Positions 8,299 through 17,891 are shown, counted from the stretch's first letter. The stretch: DNA of 50,534 bases from Nodosilinea foveolarum (GCA_003242035.1 QBMC01000012.1:1-50534); one strand, 5' to 3'. Program-made: numbers and translations. Notes: generated by a model not told the origin, from the sequence alone.

Positions 8299-8916
8299 CT
8301 AACCCCGTTTTATCGCCACGCCTCGGTAGAAGTAGCCCATGATCTTCGGCAAATCATCGGCGTAAAATTCCTCAGATTTAACTTGGTCAAAGACGTTGCT
8401 CAGCAGTTCGTCGATTTTTCTATTTAGGTGGCAGCCATCGGCGACGACTTTTTGAACCGGCGTAACCCAGTTTTGCAGCCGCTGGATACCGCGTTCGTCG
8501 CTCAGCCCATGCTCAATAAAAAAGAACTTTCCACCGGGCTTTAGCACTCGGTAGGCTTCGCGCAGGGCCTGTTCTACGTTGGGAATGCTGCACAGCGTCC
8601 AGGTGCAAACTACGTTGTCGAAGCTGGCGTCGGGCATGGGGAGCTGTTCGCCGCTGATGGCCTGAGTTTTTACGGGAATGGGGCTGGTGTCGATGCGTTT
8701 TTGGGCGATCGCGCTCATCCCCTCATTCGGATCAACCGTGGTTAGCGATGTCACCGTATCAGGATAATGCGGCAAGTTTAATCCGGTGCCAAACCCAATC
8801 TCCAGCACGTCTCCACTCACCTCACTCAGCAGCCGCTGCCGGTAGCTCGTCATCGACTCAGACGACATTGACAGCTCTAGCAATCGAGGAAAAATTAGCT
8901 GTGAATAAAGGCCCAT
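8299..8916 (-). CDS. Class I SAM-dependent methyltransferase
   Basis: The 205-residue protein has the Rossmann methyltransferase motif I VLEIGFGTGLNLPHY (about residues 36-50). An acidic residue at the end of strand 2 (TTVDPNEGM) and motif IV (FDNVVCTWTLCSIP) follow, then the post-motif YRVLKPGGKFFFIEHG. This arrangement is typical of UbiE/METTL7-like small methyltransferases. The substrate cannot be told from sequence. It converges on fba and is divergent from argF, sharing a 153-bp promoter region with it. Confidence 0.88.
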   Translation of the reverse strand: MGLYSQLIFPRLLELSMSSESMTSYRQRLLSEVSGDVLEIGFGTGLNLPHYPDTVTSLTTVDPNEGMSAIAQKRIDTSPIPVKTQAISGEQLPMPDASFDNVVCTWTLCSIPNVEQALREAYRVLKPGGKFFFIEHGLSDERGIQRLQNWVTPVQKVVADGCHLNRKIDELLSNVFDQVKSEEFYADDLPKIMGYFYRGVAIKRG

Positions 8917-9069
8917 CGTGAATGCCCGTTCGATCAGACGAGCCTATGCAACTTCAATTAGATGCTAACGTCATTTCCTGCATATCCAGATCCCTATTCC
9001 CTATTCAGAAAACTTCTGATAGCGTTTTAACTTGCGGTTTGCACAGCCCCTTCTTAATAGGAACATAAT

Positions 9070-9993
9070 ATGGCAGCACTCAAAGGACGAAATCTCCTGA
9101 GCCTAGCGGATCTCACCGCAGAAGAGATGATGCGCCTAATCGCTACCGCCGCCAAAATAAAATCAGGCGAAATCAATCCTCAGTGCCCGCAAAAAATTCT
9201 GGGACTGGTCTTCAAAAAAGCCTCTACTCGAACCCGCGTTAGCTTTACCGCCGCTATGTACAAGCTAGGCGGCCAGGTGATCGATCTCAACGCCAACTTG
9301 ACCCAAATTGGCCGAGGCGAACCCGCCGCCGATACAGCCCGCGTCCTCGACCGCTACCTAGACGTGGTCGCCATTCGCACCTACGACCAGTCAGAAGTCG
9401 AAGAGTTTGCCCAGCACAGCCGCATCCCCATCCTCAACGCCCTGACAGACTTAGAGCATCCCTGCCAGATTTTGGCCGATTTGCTGACGGTGCAAGAAGA
9501 GTTTGGCGGCTTTAAAGGGTACACCATGACCTACTTAGGCGATGGCAACAATGTGGCCCACTCGCTGATTTTGGGCTGTGCGCTAGCGGGCATGAACGTA
9601 CGCGTGGCAACGCCTGAAGGCTACGAGCCGGATAGCACCATCGTCGAGCAAGCGCAGGCCATCAGCCAGGGCAATAGCGAAGTTGTGATTACTCACGACG
9701 CCAGGGCTGCGGTAGACGGTGCGCACGTACTCTATACCGACGTATGGGCCAGCATGGGGCAAGAAGACGATGCTGCTAAGCGGATTCCTATCTTCGAGCC
9801 GTACCAGATTAACCAGAAGCTGTTGGATATCGCCGATAAGACAGCTATTGTGCTGCACTGTTTGCCCGCGCATCGAGGAGAAGAAATTACCGAGGCGGTG
9901 ATGGAGGGTAGCCATTCGCGCATTTGGGATGAAGTGGAAAATAGAATGCACGCTCAGCAGGCGCTGCTCGCTGAAGTTTTGGGGGCTGTATAA
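9070..9993 (+). CDS. argF: Ornithine carbamoyltransferase
   Basis: The 307-residue enzyme makes citrulline from carbamoyl phosphate and ornithine in arginine synthesis. The carbamoyl-phosphate binding loop STRTR is in FKKASTRTRVSF near residue 54. HPCQILADLLT, the DGNN loop and the ornithine-binding, OTC-specific HCLPAHRGEE are all present. ATCase is excluded because HCLPAHRGEE is the OTC signature. The start ATG at 9070 gives the usual N-terminus (LKGRNLLSLADLT). No other arg genes are adjacent, as is usual in cyanobacteria. Confidence 0.97.
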   Translation: MAALKGRNLLSLADLTAEEMMRLIATAAKIKSGEINPQCPQKILGLVFKKASTRTRVSFTAAMYKLGGQVIDLNANLTQIGRGEPAADTARVLDRYLDVVAIRTYDQSEVEEFAQHSRIPILNALTDLEHPCQILADLLTVQEEFGGFKGYTMTYLGDGNNVAHSLILGCALAGMNVRVATPEGYEPDSTIVEQAQAISQGNSEVVITHDARAAVDGAHVLYTDVWASMGQEDDAAKRIPIFEPYQINQKLLDIADKTAIVLHCLPAHRGEEITEAVMEGSHSRIWDEVENRMHAQQALLAEVLGAV

Positions 9994-10010
9994 GAATCTG
10001 AAATTTTAAG

Positions 10011-10039
10011 CCAAAAAAAGACCTGGCATTACCAGGTCT
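10011..10039 (-). terminator. Rho-independent terminator, minus-strand orientation
   Basis: The arms AGACCTGG (10019-10026) and CCAGGTCT (10032-10039) form a hairpin with a 5-nt loop. Read on the minus strand it is followed by seven T residues. It probably ends the transcript of the SGNH-fold gene whose stop is 250 bp away, and may also weakly stop argF transcription. Confidence 0.75.
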
Positions 10040-10289
10040 AGAGGGTTCCATGAATGGTTAAAGAGTAGTTTAAAGGTTGGATTTAACAGGTTAGAGAAGA
10101 CTCTCTGGAGAGCTTCAGCAGGCTGTAGATACGTTGCGTTTGAGCGCTGGTTAAGCGCTACTAGCAAAAGGGTTTCTAAGGCAAGCGCCGAGGGTTAATG
10201 CGGCTTAATCTGCTGAAGTGTTGCCGCTAATATAGCCAGCTTGTCTAGTTCATACTGTGCTTTACGCAACAATTCGATCACAGTATGGC

Positions 10290-11771
10290 TCAGTTAGGTG
10301 GGTTAGGAGGCGTTGGTGGAACTGGTGGTGGCGGACGGCGAACCGGTGCGCTCTGATTGGGGTCTATCTGTGTAGGCCGCAATCGCTCAAGTAGTAGGTC
10401 TGTAGAGGGTGGCGGCTCGGCAGAGGGTTCTGAAGAAGGGTCTGAGGATCGGATCGAATTGAGGGCGTTGGTTAACGCGGGTTGTTGGGCTAGCTGGCGG
10501 GCGATCGCTCTAGCCCCATCTTGATTAATATGGCTAGGGTCGGCAAAAAATCCCGGCTGATTCTCCCACTGAGTGAGTAAATCGACCAGCGCAAACCCTT
10601 TCTGACTGCTCTGAGTCTGTAGAAATCTTTGGAACTGCTGCTCGTAATACAGTCGAAAATTGTCTAAATAGCTACCGCTCAGCGGCAAATTGACAAACAT
10701 TAGTTGAACGTTCTGACCTTGCATGTTTGCCGCTATTCGGCCCAATGCGTCTGCCTGCGCTCCGTCAAGCGCGAATCCGTCATAAGCGCCGTCGTAACGC
10801 CCTTCTACTTTAGGAGTTTGCTGATAGTAAGTTTGTGGGTTGAAGCGATCGCTCACCGCCGAAAATCCCAGTACATCCAGGTTACCAGGCAGCTCAATTA
10901 GGGGAGAATTTGCCGTGATCCGCCGCGTTAATTGCATCGGCTGTTTGGCGACAGGGCTGAATGCCAAGGCTCCTGGCATGGTTTGAGCCGATCGGTAGGC
11001 CGGTGAAGAGCGCAGACTTTCCCAGGTGCGATCGCGCCTCCCCTCATTAAACGCTCGCGACCCGTCACCCCACACCACCACTGGCGGCAGCGGCTCTGGT
11101 AACAGATTCCCCATCATAAACTCCACCACCTGCGCCGTTGCCCCGTTCACGCTGAAGTTATAGACGTTGATGTCGGCGTAGCCCTGTGCTGCTAGCGCCT
11201 GCTGCAATTCGTGCGGATCAATGCCTTGTAGCGCCCTCGAACTGCCCACAATCAGCACATCTGGCGTACCCACTGTTTCTACGTAAGACAAATACCCGGC
11301 AAGCTGCGCATTAAAAAGATCGCTGCCCAGGCTCGCTGTGCCCAAGCCGGGGCTAGACTGCTCGGCTCGGCGCTGAGCGTCTTGGAGCTGCTGTAGATAG
11401 CCGCGTATCTGCCTTTGCGCTAAAAGGCGAGACGGACTTTCGGGCGGGATGGTTTGAAGGAGGGCGATCGCCTCTAGCCATTGAGCCACCACCGTATCCC
11501 ATTGAGGTGCAGTCGCCGCTGTTTGAGCCGTCGCCACCGCTTCAGTTGCCAGTGCCGCCGCCTGCTGAAAAGTATTTGCTGCGGGCGATCGCACCACACC
11601 TTCTTCTATCTCTGTGGGAGCCACTTCGTCTGCATCGGCGATCGCCCGCATCGGCGAAACTGTACAGCCTATCGCTATGCCAGCTAATGAAAGGCCAATT
11701 TTGAGTCGCTTACTCAACGCCTTCTGCCAACCATAGCTAGCCCGTTCTGTATTTCTTTGAACGTTGCTCAT
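10290..11771 (-). CDS. SGNH/DUF1574-like envelope protein
   Basis: The 493-residue protein starts with a basic stretch and a hydrophobic segment (about residues 25-45; signal or anchor). An Ala/Gln-rich helical linker follows, then an SGNH-hydrolase-like fold: a block-I motif VLIVGSSRALQGIDP (about residues 172-187), Asn in NFSVNGATA and a C-terminal DPSHINQDGA carrying the Asp-x-x-His pair. The last 60 residues are proline-rich and end PPPPVPPTPPNPPN, a wall- or exopolysaccharide-contacting type of tail. DUF1574-type relatives act on extracellular polysaccharides, for example as acetyl esterases or transferases; the activity here is inferred. It is divergent from the small gene at 11954. Confidence 0.75.
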   Translation of the reverse strand: MSNVQRNTERASYGWQKALSKRLKIGLSLAGIAIGCTVSPMRAIADADEVAPTEIEEGVVRSPAANTFQQAAALATEAVATAQTAATAPQWDTVVAQWLEAIALLQTIPPESPSRLLAQRQIRGYLQQLQDAQRRAEQSSPGLGTASLGSDLFNAQLAGYLSYVETVGTPDVLIVGSSRALQGIDPHELQQALAAQGYADINVYNFSVNGATAQVVEFMMGNLLPEPLPPVVVWGDGSRAFNEGRRDRTWESLRSSPAYRSAQTMPGALAFSPVAKQPMQLTRRITANSPLIELPGNLDVLGFSAVSDRFNPQTYYQQTPKVEGRYDGAYDGFALDGAQADALGRIAANMQGQNVQLMFVNLPLSGSYLDNFRLYYEQQFQRFLQTQSSQKGFALVDLLTQWENQPGFFADPSHINQDGARAIARQLAQQPALTNALNSIRSSDPSSEPSAEPPPSTDLLLERLRPTQIDPNQSAPVRRPPPPVPPTPPNPPN

Positions 11772-11953
11772 TATTCGCTACTCAGCTACTCCTCTATGCC
11801 CCGATAATATTACAGAGGCATCTCATGTTTCCCCTGCGAATAAACCGATTTGCGTCAATAGGTTGCATAGAACCCCAAAAAGACGTAGAAAAAGGCGTAT
11901 CCAAACAACACGCTATCTCTTAAAATGATGGTACAAAAATACTATCTAAAATT

Positions 11954-12439
11954 ATGGTTCAATACACGCTCGCTCAAAGCCCAGAAGTTCTGATTGATGT
12001 TTCTGGTCGTGATTCCAACAAAGCCCGAGAAAAGGCGATGGATCAGCTTATGGCCCTAATGGAAGATGGCAAACTGCCGACCGAATTGGACGATGGATTT
12101 AACCCCAAGGATTTTATTGAAGTGAAAGACCAGAAAATAGAACCCACTGACGAAGAGAATGAAGTGGTGGAGGCGGTACAAACGCTCAGCAACTTGTCCA
12201 AGCTGAAGGTCAAGGTTCAAGGCTCTCGTCAGGAAGCCCTCAAAGTTCGTGAGCTAATCGATTTACTCTTTACCGATGAGGTGATTGAAGAAGAGCAAAT
12301 CGAAGAGCTTAACAGCGGCTTTAAGACGCTAAAGACCTTTGCGCAGAGCAATTTGCGCTACAGAGATGCTAAAGATGAGGCAGAATCTGCTCGCGAAGTC
12401 CTCGACAACGCTTTGAATCCGCCTAGTAAGAAGAAGTAG
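11954..12439 (+). CDS. Conserved-looking cytoplasmic protein of unknown function
   Basis: I do not recognise this 161-residue protein. It is soluble, highly charged and acidic in the middle (DEENEVVEAV), predicted to be largely helical with coiled-coil tendency over the last 80 residues, and ends in a basic PPSKKK tail. There is no signal peptide or membrane segment. The sense codons and low-complexity-free N-terminus (MVQYTLAQSPEVLIDVSGRD) look like a real protein. A REP-type arm sits directly after the stop. It is divergent from the SGNH-fold gene, and the kinase gene converges on it. Confidence 0.75.
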   Translation: MVQYTLAQSPEVLIDVSGRDSNKAREKAMDQLMALMEDGKLPTELDDGFNPKDFIEVKDQKIEPTDEENEVVEAVQTLSNLSKLKVKVQGSRQEALKVRELIDLLFTDEVIEEEQIEELNSGFKTLKTFAQSNLRYRDAKDEAESAREVLDNALNPPSKKK

Positions 12440-12455
12440 CTTCGACTACGCTCAG
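12440..12455. repeat. Single REP-like arm CTTCGACTACGCTCAG
   Basis: This is an exact copy of the arm at 94-109, directly after the stop codon of the 161-residue gene. No matching second arm is seen nearby. Confidence 0.55.
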
Positions 12456-12489
12456 CCAGCGTAAGTTTTTGGCTCATAGCGCCTATGGG

Positions 12490-14067
12490 CTAAACAATGG
12501 GATAAGAAGTCAAACCGCTCGACTCTAGAGGCAGATAGACCGTCCAGGTTGTGCCTTTGTTGGAGCGTTCGCGCACCGTCAGCTTGGCTCCTAGCGCGTT
12601 AAACAGGTTTTTAGTCGCTTCTAAGTTAAGGCTCAATCCGCCTGTTTCGGGCTGGAACATCAAAAGATGGCCCAGGGACTGAAGCGGCGGTGGGGCGCAA
12701 GCAGGCGAAGCGTCTGTCTGGTTCGGATCGGGCTGAGACTGAAACTGAAGCTTGAGCTTTTCGCCTGCATTGGTGACGTAAAGCTCGATATGACTACCGG
12801 GCGACACGCTGTGGGTGAAGAGTTCTACTAGGCCCGTGAGCACATGCTGGAGCATCGTGGGATCGCTGGCCACCATCGGTAGCTCTGGCGGTAGACCCAC
12901 TTCTAGGGATAGATTGCGACGATGAGCCGCCTGCTGCCACTGGGGAATGGCCTCCTGAAAGACCTGATGAAGTGCGATCGCACTCAAAGGTGATCGGGGC
13001 GACTGGCTCGCAGCCTCTAGCTCCACCGCTCGAAAAATCAGGCTAAAGCGATCAATTTGCTGGGTGCATTCGCGGTCGATACTGCGCAAGCGTTTGAGGA
13101 CTTGCTCGTCGAGATCGTCGCGTTTGAGCAGCGATCGCGTATAGGTTCGAATTGTCGTTAAGGGCGTTCGAATCTCGTGAGCCATCGCTTTGAGCAGGTC
13201 ACTGTCGGATAGCTGTGTACTCGCCGAACCGTTAGACGAACCCTTAGCAATATCGCCCTGCGCAGAGGCTTCCGTCGGTGCTGAAAGCTGAACGGACTGA
13301 GGCAAATAGGCTAGCATCCACCGATTAAACTGGCTGACTACCCGGTAGTTGGGATCTTTGGGGGCAAACTTTTCGACGAGCGGATCGATAAATTCGAGCT
13401 GCTGCGGACGGATCATGCGAAGGCGCGATCGCAAAATTCGCCAAACCGACATCACCACCTGCGGCATAAACGAAAACTGAAAGCGCAACTCGTCGTCAGC
13501 GTCTTTGCCCAACACCAGCACGATTGAGAACTGAGGCGTAAACACCAGCGCGAACTGCTCTTGCGCCAGCGGATCGTCCTCTAGCAGCGGCAACAACCGA
13601 TTGCTGTGCGGCTGCTTTTTGAACGTTTGATGAATCAGCCGCTCCACTGGGGAAAGGGCATGGAAGGCAGAGGCCAAATGCTCGGAAGACTGCGGTACAA
13701 ATGTCCAGTTCGAAAGCTGAGGCGCAAGTAAGGGATCGTTGAGCAAAGGCACCGGCCCACAAATGGCCAGCGCCCGAGGCGGATGGCTGCGGGCAAAGTG
13801 CGGCGGCTTCCGGCTGGTTTTGCCCTTAGTGCGAGATGAATTAGTTTTAGATAAGCTAGTTTGGCTAGTTTGCTGGATTAATAGCTGAGTGAGGGCAGCG
13901 ATCGCCCCTCTCCATTCGCGCTCGGCCTTTTGTTCGGCAGCGGCAGTGGGTAGGCGATCTCTCACCGTTTCAGTCTCTACGTTGTCGCCTAGACGATCCT
14001 CTTGTGCAAATTCGCCTAGCGCAACCAATGCGCTGATAGTGGGAAGAAGTTGAGGCGTAACGCTCAT
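12490..14067 (-). CDS. Histidine kinase-like sensor with degenerate ATPase domain
   Basis: The 525-residue protein has a poorly characterised N-terminal sensory half without clear membrane segments, so it should be cytosolic. A HisKA dimerisation domain follows with an intact H-box MAHEIRTPL; the phospho-acceptor is His297. The C-terminal HATPase region is recognisable by its end (GAKLTVRERSNKGTTWTVYLPL). However, the N-box reads LTGLVELFTHSV without the usual Asn, and no DxGxG motif is visible where expected. It may therefore not autophosphorylate and may act as a scaffold or receive phosphate in trans (inference). No response regulator is adjacent. Confidence 0.82.
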   Translation of the reverse strand: MSVTPQLLPTISALVALGEFAQEDRLGDNVETETVRDRLPTAAAEQKAEREWRGAIAALTQLLIQQTSQTSLSKTNSSRTKGKTSRKPPHFARSHPPRALAICGPVPLLNDPLLAPQLSNWTFVPQSSEHLASAFHALSPVERLIHQTFKKQPHSNRLLPLLEDDPLAQEQFALVFTPQFSIVLVLGKDADDELRFQFSFMPQVVMSVWRILRSRLRMIRPQQLEFIDPLVEKFAPKDPNYRVVSQFNRWMLAYLPQSVQLSAPTEASAQGDIAKGSSNGSASTQLSDSDLLKAMAHEIRTPLTTIRTYTRSLLKRDDLDEQVLKRLRSIDRECTQQIDRFSLIFRAVELEAASQSPRSPLSAIALHQVFQEAIPQWQQAAHRRNLSLEVGLPPELPMVASDPTMLQHVLTGLVELFTHSVSPGSHIELYVTNAGEKLKLQFQSQPDPNQTDASPACAPPPLQSLGHLLMFQPETGGLSLNLEATKNLFNALGAKLTVRERSNKGTTWTVYLPLESSGLTSYPIV

Positions 14068-14185
14068 AGCTGTGCCGACTGCGATCTATCTAAACAAAAT
14101 GACCCTGACATCACCCTACTGCGAGGGGCTTTGTGGGTGCTATGAGTAGAACCGAAGTGGAACCGAACGTCCGACGAAAAAGCCG

Positions 14186-14758
14186 ATGAAAAAGCTGACG
14201 CAAATGCAGCCCGTTATTATTTGTCCAGGCTTTCACGAGGCGCAGCTTACCGAGCAGTTTGTGCGTGCAGTCTTTTTGCCGCCTAAAGAATCGCAGCCAT
14301 CGAGCTTTCGTCCGCTGGTCGTAGAAGCTTTTTGCGCCGATCCGCTAGCCGTTTTCGACTGGATGACTCAAACGCTGGGATCGCCAGAGAGCAACAGGCA
14401 GCCAATGGTAGCCATCGGGTTTAGTGGCGGCGTGGTTGGCATCGCCGGGGCGCTGCTGCTATGGCAACAGCAAGGCGGCCAGGTAGACAAGCTAATTGCC
14501 ATAGACGGTTGGGGAATGCCCATTATTGGCCTGCCAGTTTGCCGACTGAGCCACGATTACTTTACGCACTGGAGTTCGCTACCGCTGGGCGCAGGCAAGG
14601 TAAATTTTTATGCCGATCCGCCTGTAGATCATCTGAAAATGTGGGGCAACCCGGACCAGGTAAGGGGTCAGATAACCGCAAGCTGGCAAAGACAGAACGG
14701 CCAGCCGATAACGGCTTCTGAGTTCATCAGACAAACGTTAGGTCAACCTCACATTTAG
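14186..14758 (+). CDS. Small alpha/beta-hydrolase-like protein
   Basis: This 190-residue protein shows an alpha/beta-hydrolase core. It has an early strand with VIICPGFHE, a nucleophile elbow GFSGG with Ser80 following the hydrophobic strand MVAI, a later strand LIAIDGWG supplying an Asp, and a candidate catalytic His in VDHLKMW. It is shorter than a full hydrolase because the lid is minimal. The substrate is unknown. It starts at the ATG at 14186 and is divergent from the kinase gene with a gap of about 120 bp, which suggests a shared regulatory region. Confidence 0.75.
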   Translation: MKKLTQMQPVIICPGFHEAQLTEQFVRAVFLPPKESQPSSFRPLVVEAFCADPLAVFDWMTQTLGSPESNRQPMVAIGFSGGVVGIAGALLLWQQQGGQVDKLIAIDGWGMPIIGLPVCRLSHDYFTHWSSLPLGAGKVNFYADPPVDHLKMWGNPDQVRGQITASWQRQNGQPITASEFIRQTLGQPHI

Positions 14759-14830
14759 CGCTTTTGTCCTGATTGATCCGTCTTGTTGTTCTTTAAACTA
14801 GATCCTACACTGATAAGAACTTATGCATAT

Positions 14831-14867
14831 GCCGCGTTTAGATGCGCGATCGCCATCTAAACGCGGC
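14831..14867. promoter_or_regulatory. Strong leader palindrome upstream of acetolactate synthase
   Basis: Perfect 14-bp arms, GCCGCGTTTAGATG (14831-14844) and CATCTAAACGCGGC (14854-14867), enclose a HIP1 octamer GCGATCGC. No T-run follows on either strand, so it is not a standard terminator. It lies 28 bp before the likely start codon and could act as an operator, an mRNA stability hairpin or an end signal for the upstream gene. Confidence 0.6.
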
Positions 14868-14895
14868 ATCGCAGATCCTACCTTTTGCAGTCCCT

Positions 14896-16659
14896 ATGGC
14901 TTCTCCTACAACCTTGATCTCTTCAACCGCGACCCAGCGAGTCAGCGGTGCCTACGCGCTGATTGATAGCCTAGTGCGTCACGGCGTAAAGCATATATTT
15001 GGCTACCCAGGCGGCGCGATTCTCCCCATTTACGATGCGCTTTACCAAGCAGAAGAAAAAGGTGAGGTGAAGCACTTTTTGGTACGCCACGAACAGGCCG
15101 CTGCTCATGCGGCAGATGGCTACGCTAGGGCCACCGGGAAAGTCGGCGTCTGTTTTGCCACCTCTGGCCCCGGCGCAACTAATTTGGTAACGGGCATCGC
15201 CACGGCGCAAATGGACTCGATTCCGATGGTGGTAGTTACGGGTCAGGTGTCTCGTGGAGCCATTGGCACCGACGCCTTTCAAGAGACCGACATTCACGGT
15301 ATTACCCTGCCGATTGTGAAGCATTCCTACGTCGTGCGCGATGCCAATCAGATGGCGCAGATTGTAGCCGAAGCGTTTCATATCGCCAGCACGGGTAGAC
15401 CCGGCCCCGTTTTGATCGACGTGCCCAAAGATGTGGGCACCGATGAGATCGATTACATTCCGGTAGAGCCAGGGGACGTGAAGATTCTGGGCTACCATCC
15501 AGAAATTGAGATTGACGGGCAGCAAATAGAAGCGGCGATCGCGCTCTTACACGAAGCCGAAAAGCCGTTGCTGTATGTCGGGGGAGGAGCGATCGCCTCA
15601 GCCGCTCACGAAGAAATTCAAACCCTAGCCGAAGCCTTCTCTGCCCCTATGACCAATACCCTGATGGGTAAAGGGGCCGTCGATGAGCATCATCCGCTGG
15701 CGGTTGGTATGTTGGGAATGCACGGCACGGCCTATGCCAATTTTGCCGTTAGCCAGTGCGACTTACTCGTCGCCATCGGCGCTAGATTTGACGACCGCGT
15801 GACGGGCAAGCTCGATCAATTTGCGGCTAGAGCCAAGGTCATTCACATCGACATCGATCCGGCTGAGGTGGGCAAAAACAGAGCGCCCGAAGTCGCGGTA
15901 GTGGGCGATGTGAAGAAAGTGCTGGTGCGGCTATTAGATGACCTAGGTAAGCAAGCAGAACCGGATGGCGATCGCACTAAAAGCTGGCTAGACGAAATCA
16001 AAGGCTGGCGTACTGACTTTCCGCTCACGGTGCCGACCTATACGGACGAAATTTCGCCGCAGTCCGTCATCGTCGAGATCACAAAGCAAGCCCCTTATGC
16101 TTACTGCACGACCGACGTGGGCCAGCACCAAATGTGGGCCGCGCAGTTCTTAAAAAATGGGCCGCGTCAGTGGATTTCTAGCGCTGGACTCGGCACAATG
16201 GGCTTTGGGCTACCGGCAGCTATGGGTGTAAAGGTTGCTATGCCCGAGCATCCCGTCATTTGCATCAGCGGAGATGCTAGCTTTCAGATGAACCTGCAAG
16301 AGCTAGCGACCTTAGATCAGTATGGGATCGCGGTGAAAACGGTGATTTTGAACAACGGTTGGCAGGGGATGGTGCGGCAGTGGCAAGAAGCGTTCTTTGG
16401 CGAGCGCTACTCGTCTTCGAATATGGAAAAGGGGATGCCGAATTTTCCCCTGCTAGCCCAAGCCTTTGGCATTAAGGGGATGACGATATCAGACCCGAGT
16501 GAACTGGAAGGGGCGATCGCTGAAATGCTAGCGTTTGACGGGCCGGTGCTGCTAGACGTGCGGGTAAAGCGAGACGAGAACTGCTACCCGATGATTCCAG
16601 CCGGTAAGAGCAACGCGGATATGATTGGTTTGCCAGACAAACCCAGACCGGCTAGATAA
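14896..16659 (+). CDS. ilvB: Acetolactate synthase large subunit
   Basis: The 587-residue ThDP enzyme condenses two pyruvates to acetolactate, or pyruvate with 2-oxobutyrate, the first common step of valine, leucine and isoleucine synthesis. The catalytic Glu region is [18 protein letters not shown] (about residue 55). It has the FAD/central-domain block, [10 protein letters not shown], and the ThDP motif [18 protein letters not shown] ending in NN. I chose the ATG at 14896 because an ATG 18 codons earlier lies inside the palindrome and adds residues unlike the family N-terminus. The small subunit (ilvN) is not in the window. A terminator follows at 16695-16722. Confidence 0.96.
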   Translation: MASPTTLISSTATQRVSGAYALIDSLVRHGVKHIFGYPGGAILPIYDALYQAEEKGEVKHFLVRHEQAAAHAADGYARATGKVGVCFATSGPGATNLVTGIATAQMDSIPMVVVTGQVSRGAIGTDAFQETDIHGITLPIVKHSYVVRDANQMAQIVAEAFHIASTGRPGPVLIDVPKDVGTDEIDYIPVEPGDVKILGYHPEIEIDGQQIEAAIALLHEAEKPLLYVGGGAIASAAHEEIQTLAEAFSAPMTNTLMGKGAVDEHHPLAVGMLGMHGTAYANFAVSQCDLLVAIGARFDDRVTGKLDQFAARAKVIHIDIDPAEVGKNRAPEVAVVGDVKKVLVRLLDDLGKQAEPDGDRTKSWLDEIKGWRTDFPLTVPTYTDEISPQSVIVEITKQAPYAYCTTDVGQHQMWAAQFLKNGPRQWISSAGLGTMGFGLPAAMGVKVAMPEHPVICISGDASFQMNLQELATLDQYGIAVKTVILNNGWQGMVRQWQEAFFGERYSSSNMEKGMPNFPLLAQAFGIKGMTISDPSELEGAIAEMLAFDGPVLLDVRVKRDENCYPMIPAGKSNADMIGLPDKPRPAR

Positions 16660-17285
16660 TCGTTCTGCCAATTATCGTTAATGCGCGGTAACTTAAAAAG
16701 CTCAGCGGTTGCTGGGCTTTTTGGGCGCGAATCTGCGGGAGACAGACCTTGGGCTACAAGCTGATTCTCGCTACGGAGTGCTCGTTTGAGTCTAGCGTCC
16801 TGAAATTTTCAGTAGATATAGGGGAACTGTAGAAATACGGTACTCGTATCTTCATCTACACTTCATAAGCAAACGCGCCAATAAGCGTTGGCTGTATGGT
16901 TAAGTCGTTTTTTTGAGTCCCTTTCTAGAAAATTCGCAGAGAAAGCTAATTTTTAAGGGAGCGATCGCCTCCTTAGTCACTGTTTTTAAGAGTAAAGATC
17001 GTCCACAGAAAAGCGCGACGGACTTTCTACATCAAAATCACATAATTCCTGATACAGGGCAGTCTCCACGAATTTAACAAAAAGTCTTGTTCTTCTCCCG
17101 CTGGCAAGGTAGTATGCGCGTAAATTCATTTGTGGCAGCGCTGCCCATTACCTAAAAGCTCCTAGCAATAAGGAATGCAGCTTCTACGCAAATCTACTGC
17201 CACCGCTTCATATCTAGATACCCTTGACGCTAGGTAGTTTCCTGCTCACTTTCTCCAAACCCCATCACCCTTTCCCCCTAGCCGC
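16660..17285. other. Long intergenic region before the ftsL-like gene
   Basis: This gap of 626 bp begins with the ilvB terminator. I see no convincing protein-coding frame in the remainder. It includes an imperfect palindrome around a HIP1 site near 16957-16976 (AAGGGAGCGATCGCCTCCTT) and, near its right end, the 20-bp motif at 17220-17239 shared with the fba leader, which could include promoter elements for the division genes. Confidence 0.4.
16695..16722 (+). terminator. Rho-independent terminator of ilvB
   Basis: The arms AAAAAGCTCAGC (16695-16706) and GCTGGGCTTTTT (16711-16722) pair around a 4-nt loop and end in a T-run, 36 bp after the stop. Confidence 0.88.
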
Positions 17286-17852
17286 ATGGTTTTCGCTACC
17301 GAGTTCAATCCTCGCGAACAGTCTCAACGCCGCCCTCGCCCTCAAAACAAATCGCAGTCAAACTCAGATTTGCAGACCCATCCAATCTCGCCCGTAGTGC
17401 CTTTACAGGTTGGCGGTCCAGCTCGGCGCGTCCGGTTAGATGCTGACTCGACGCTATCGTTACCCAAACAGCCCAAACTGTCGTTAGGGCTAAGAGTACT
17501 GACCCGCTTGCAGCAAGGCTCCACCGCAATTACTGGCGTTTTGGTAACGGGCGCTCTGGTGGTTTATGGCTCTACGGTGTACGTCGATAAATCTACGAAT
17601 AAGGCTATCCTTCAGTTAGATACTTTGCAGGGCGAGTCGCAGCAGCTAACCTCAGCAAACGAATCTATTAAGCAAAGTTTGGCAGAGCAGGCAACCCGTC
17701 CAAACTCTGGGCTAGAACCGTACGAAGCAGGCGATGTGCTGTTTGTACAGCCAGCCTCGCCCCGGCCAAAGCTGGCTAAAGAAAATTTGGCAGATAGCCC
17801 TGACAGCGCTGCCCCCGAACCGGCCGAAATGCCAGGGCCACTCGGTTACTAG
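17286..17852 (+). CDS. FtsL-like small membrane protein preceding ftsI
   Basis: The 188-residue protein has a basic, Pro/Gln-rich cytoplasmic N-terminus and one membrane helix (about residues 79-100). A periplasmic segment follows (KAILQLDTLQGESQQL...) with heptad-like spacing that could form a coiled coil, and the tail is Pro/Glu-rich. This bitopic topology, and a position 39 bp upstream of ftsI in the same direction, match FtsL in many bacteria, where it recruits and activates FtsI/FtsW with FtsB. FtsL is too divergent for sequence alone to prove this, so the name is inference from topology and context. Confidence 0.7.
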   Translation: MVFATEFNPREQSQRRPRPQNKSQSNSDLQTHPISPVVPLQVGGPARRVRLDADSTLSLPKQPKLSLGLRVLTRLQQGSTAITGVLVTGALVVYGSTVYVDKSTNKAILQLDTLQGESQQLTSANESIKQSLAEQATRPNSGLEPYEAGDVLFVQPASPRPKLAKENLADSPDSAAPEPAEMPGPLGY

Positions 17853-17891
17853 TCGTCAGTGGTTGCTAGTTACTCGTGAAGGTTAATCTAA

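Noticed and set aside
11928-11943. GTA...TAC pair upstream of the 161-codon gene
   Set aside because: The spacing is six bases, not eight, so it does not fit the NtcA consensus.
14971-15525. 184-codon minus-strand frame
   Set aside because: Fully antisense to acetolactate synthase, with no recognisable protein pattern.
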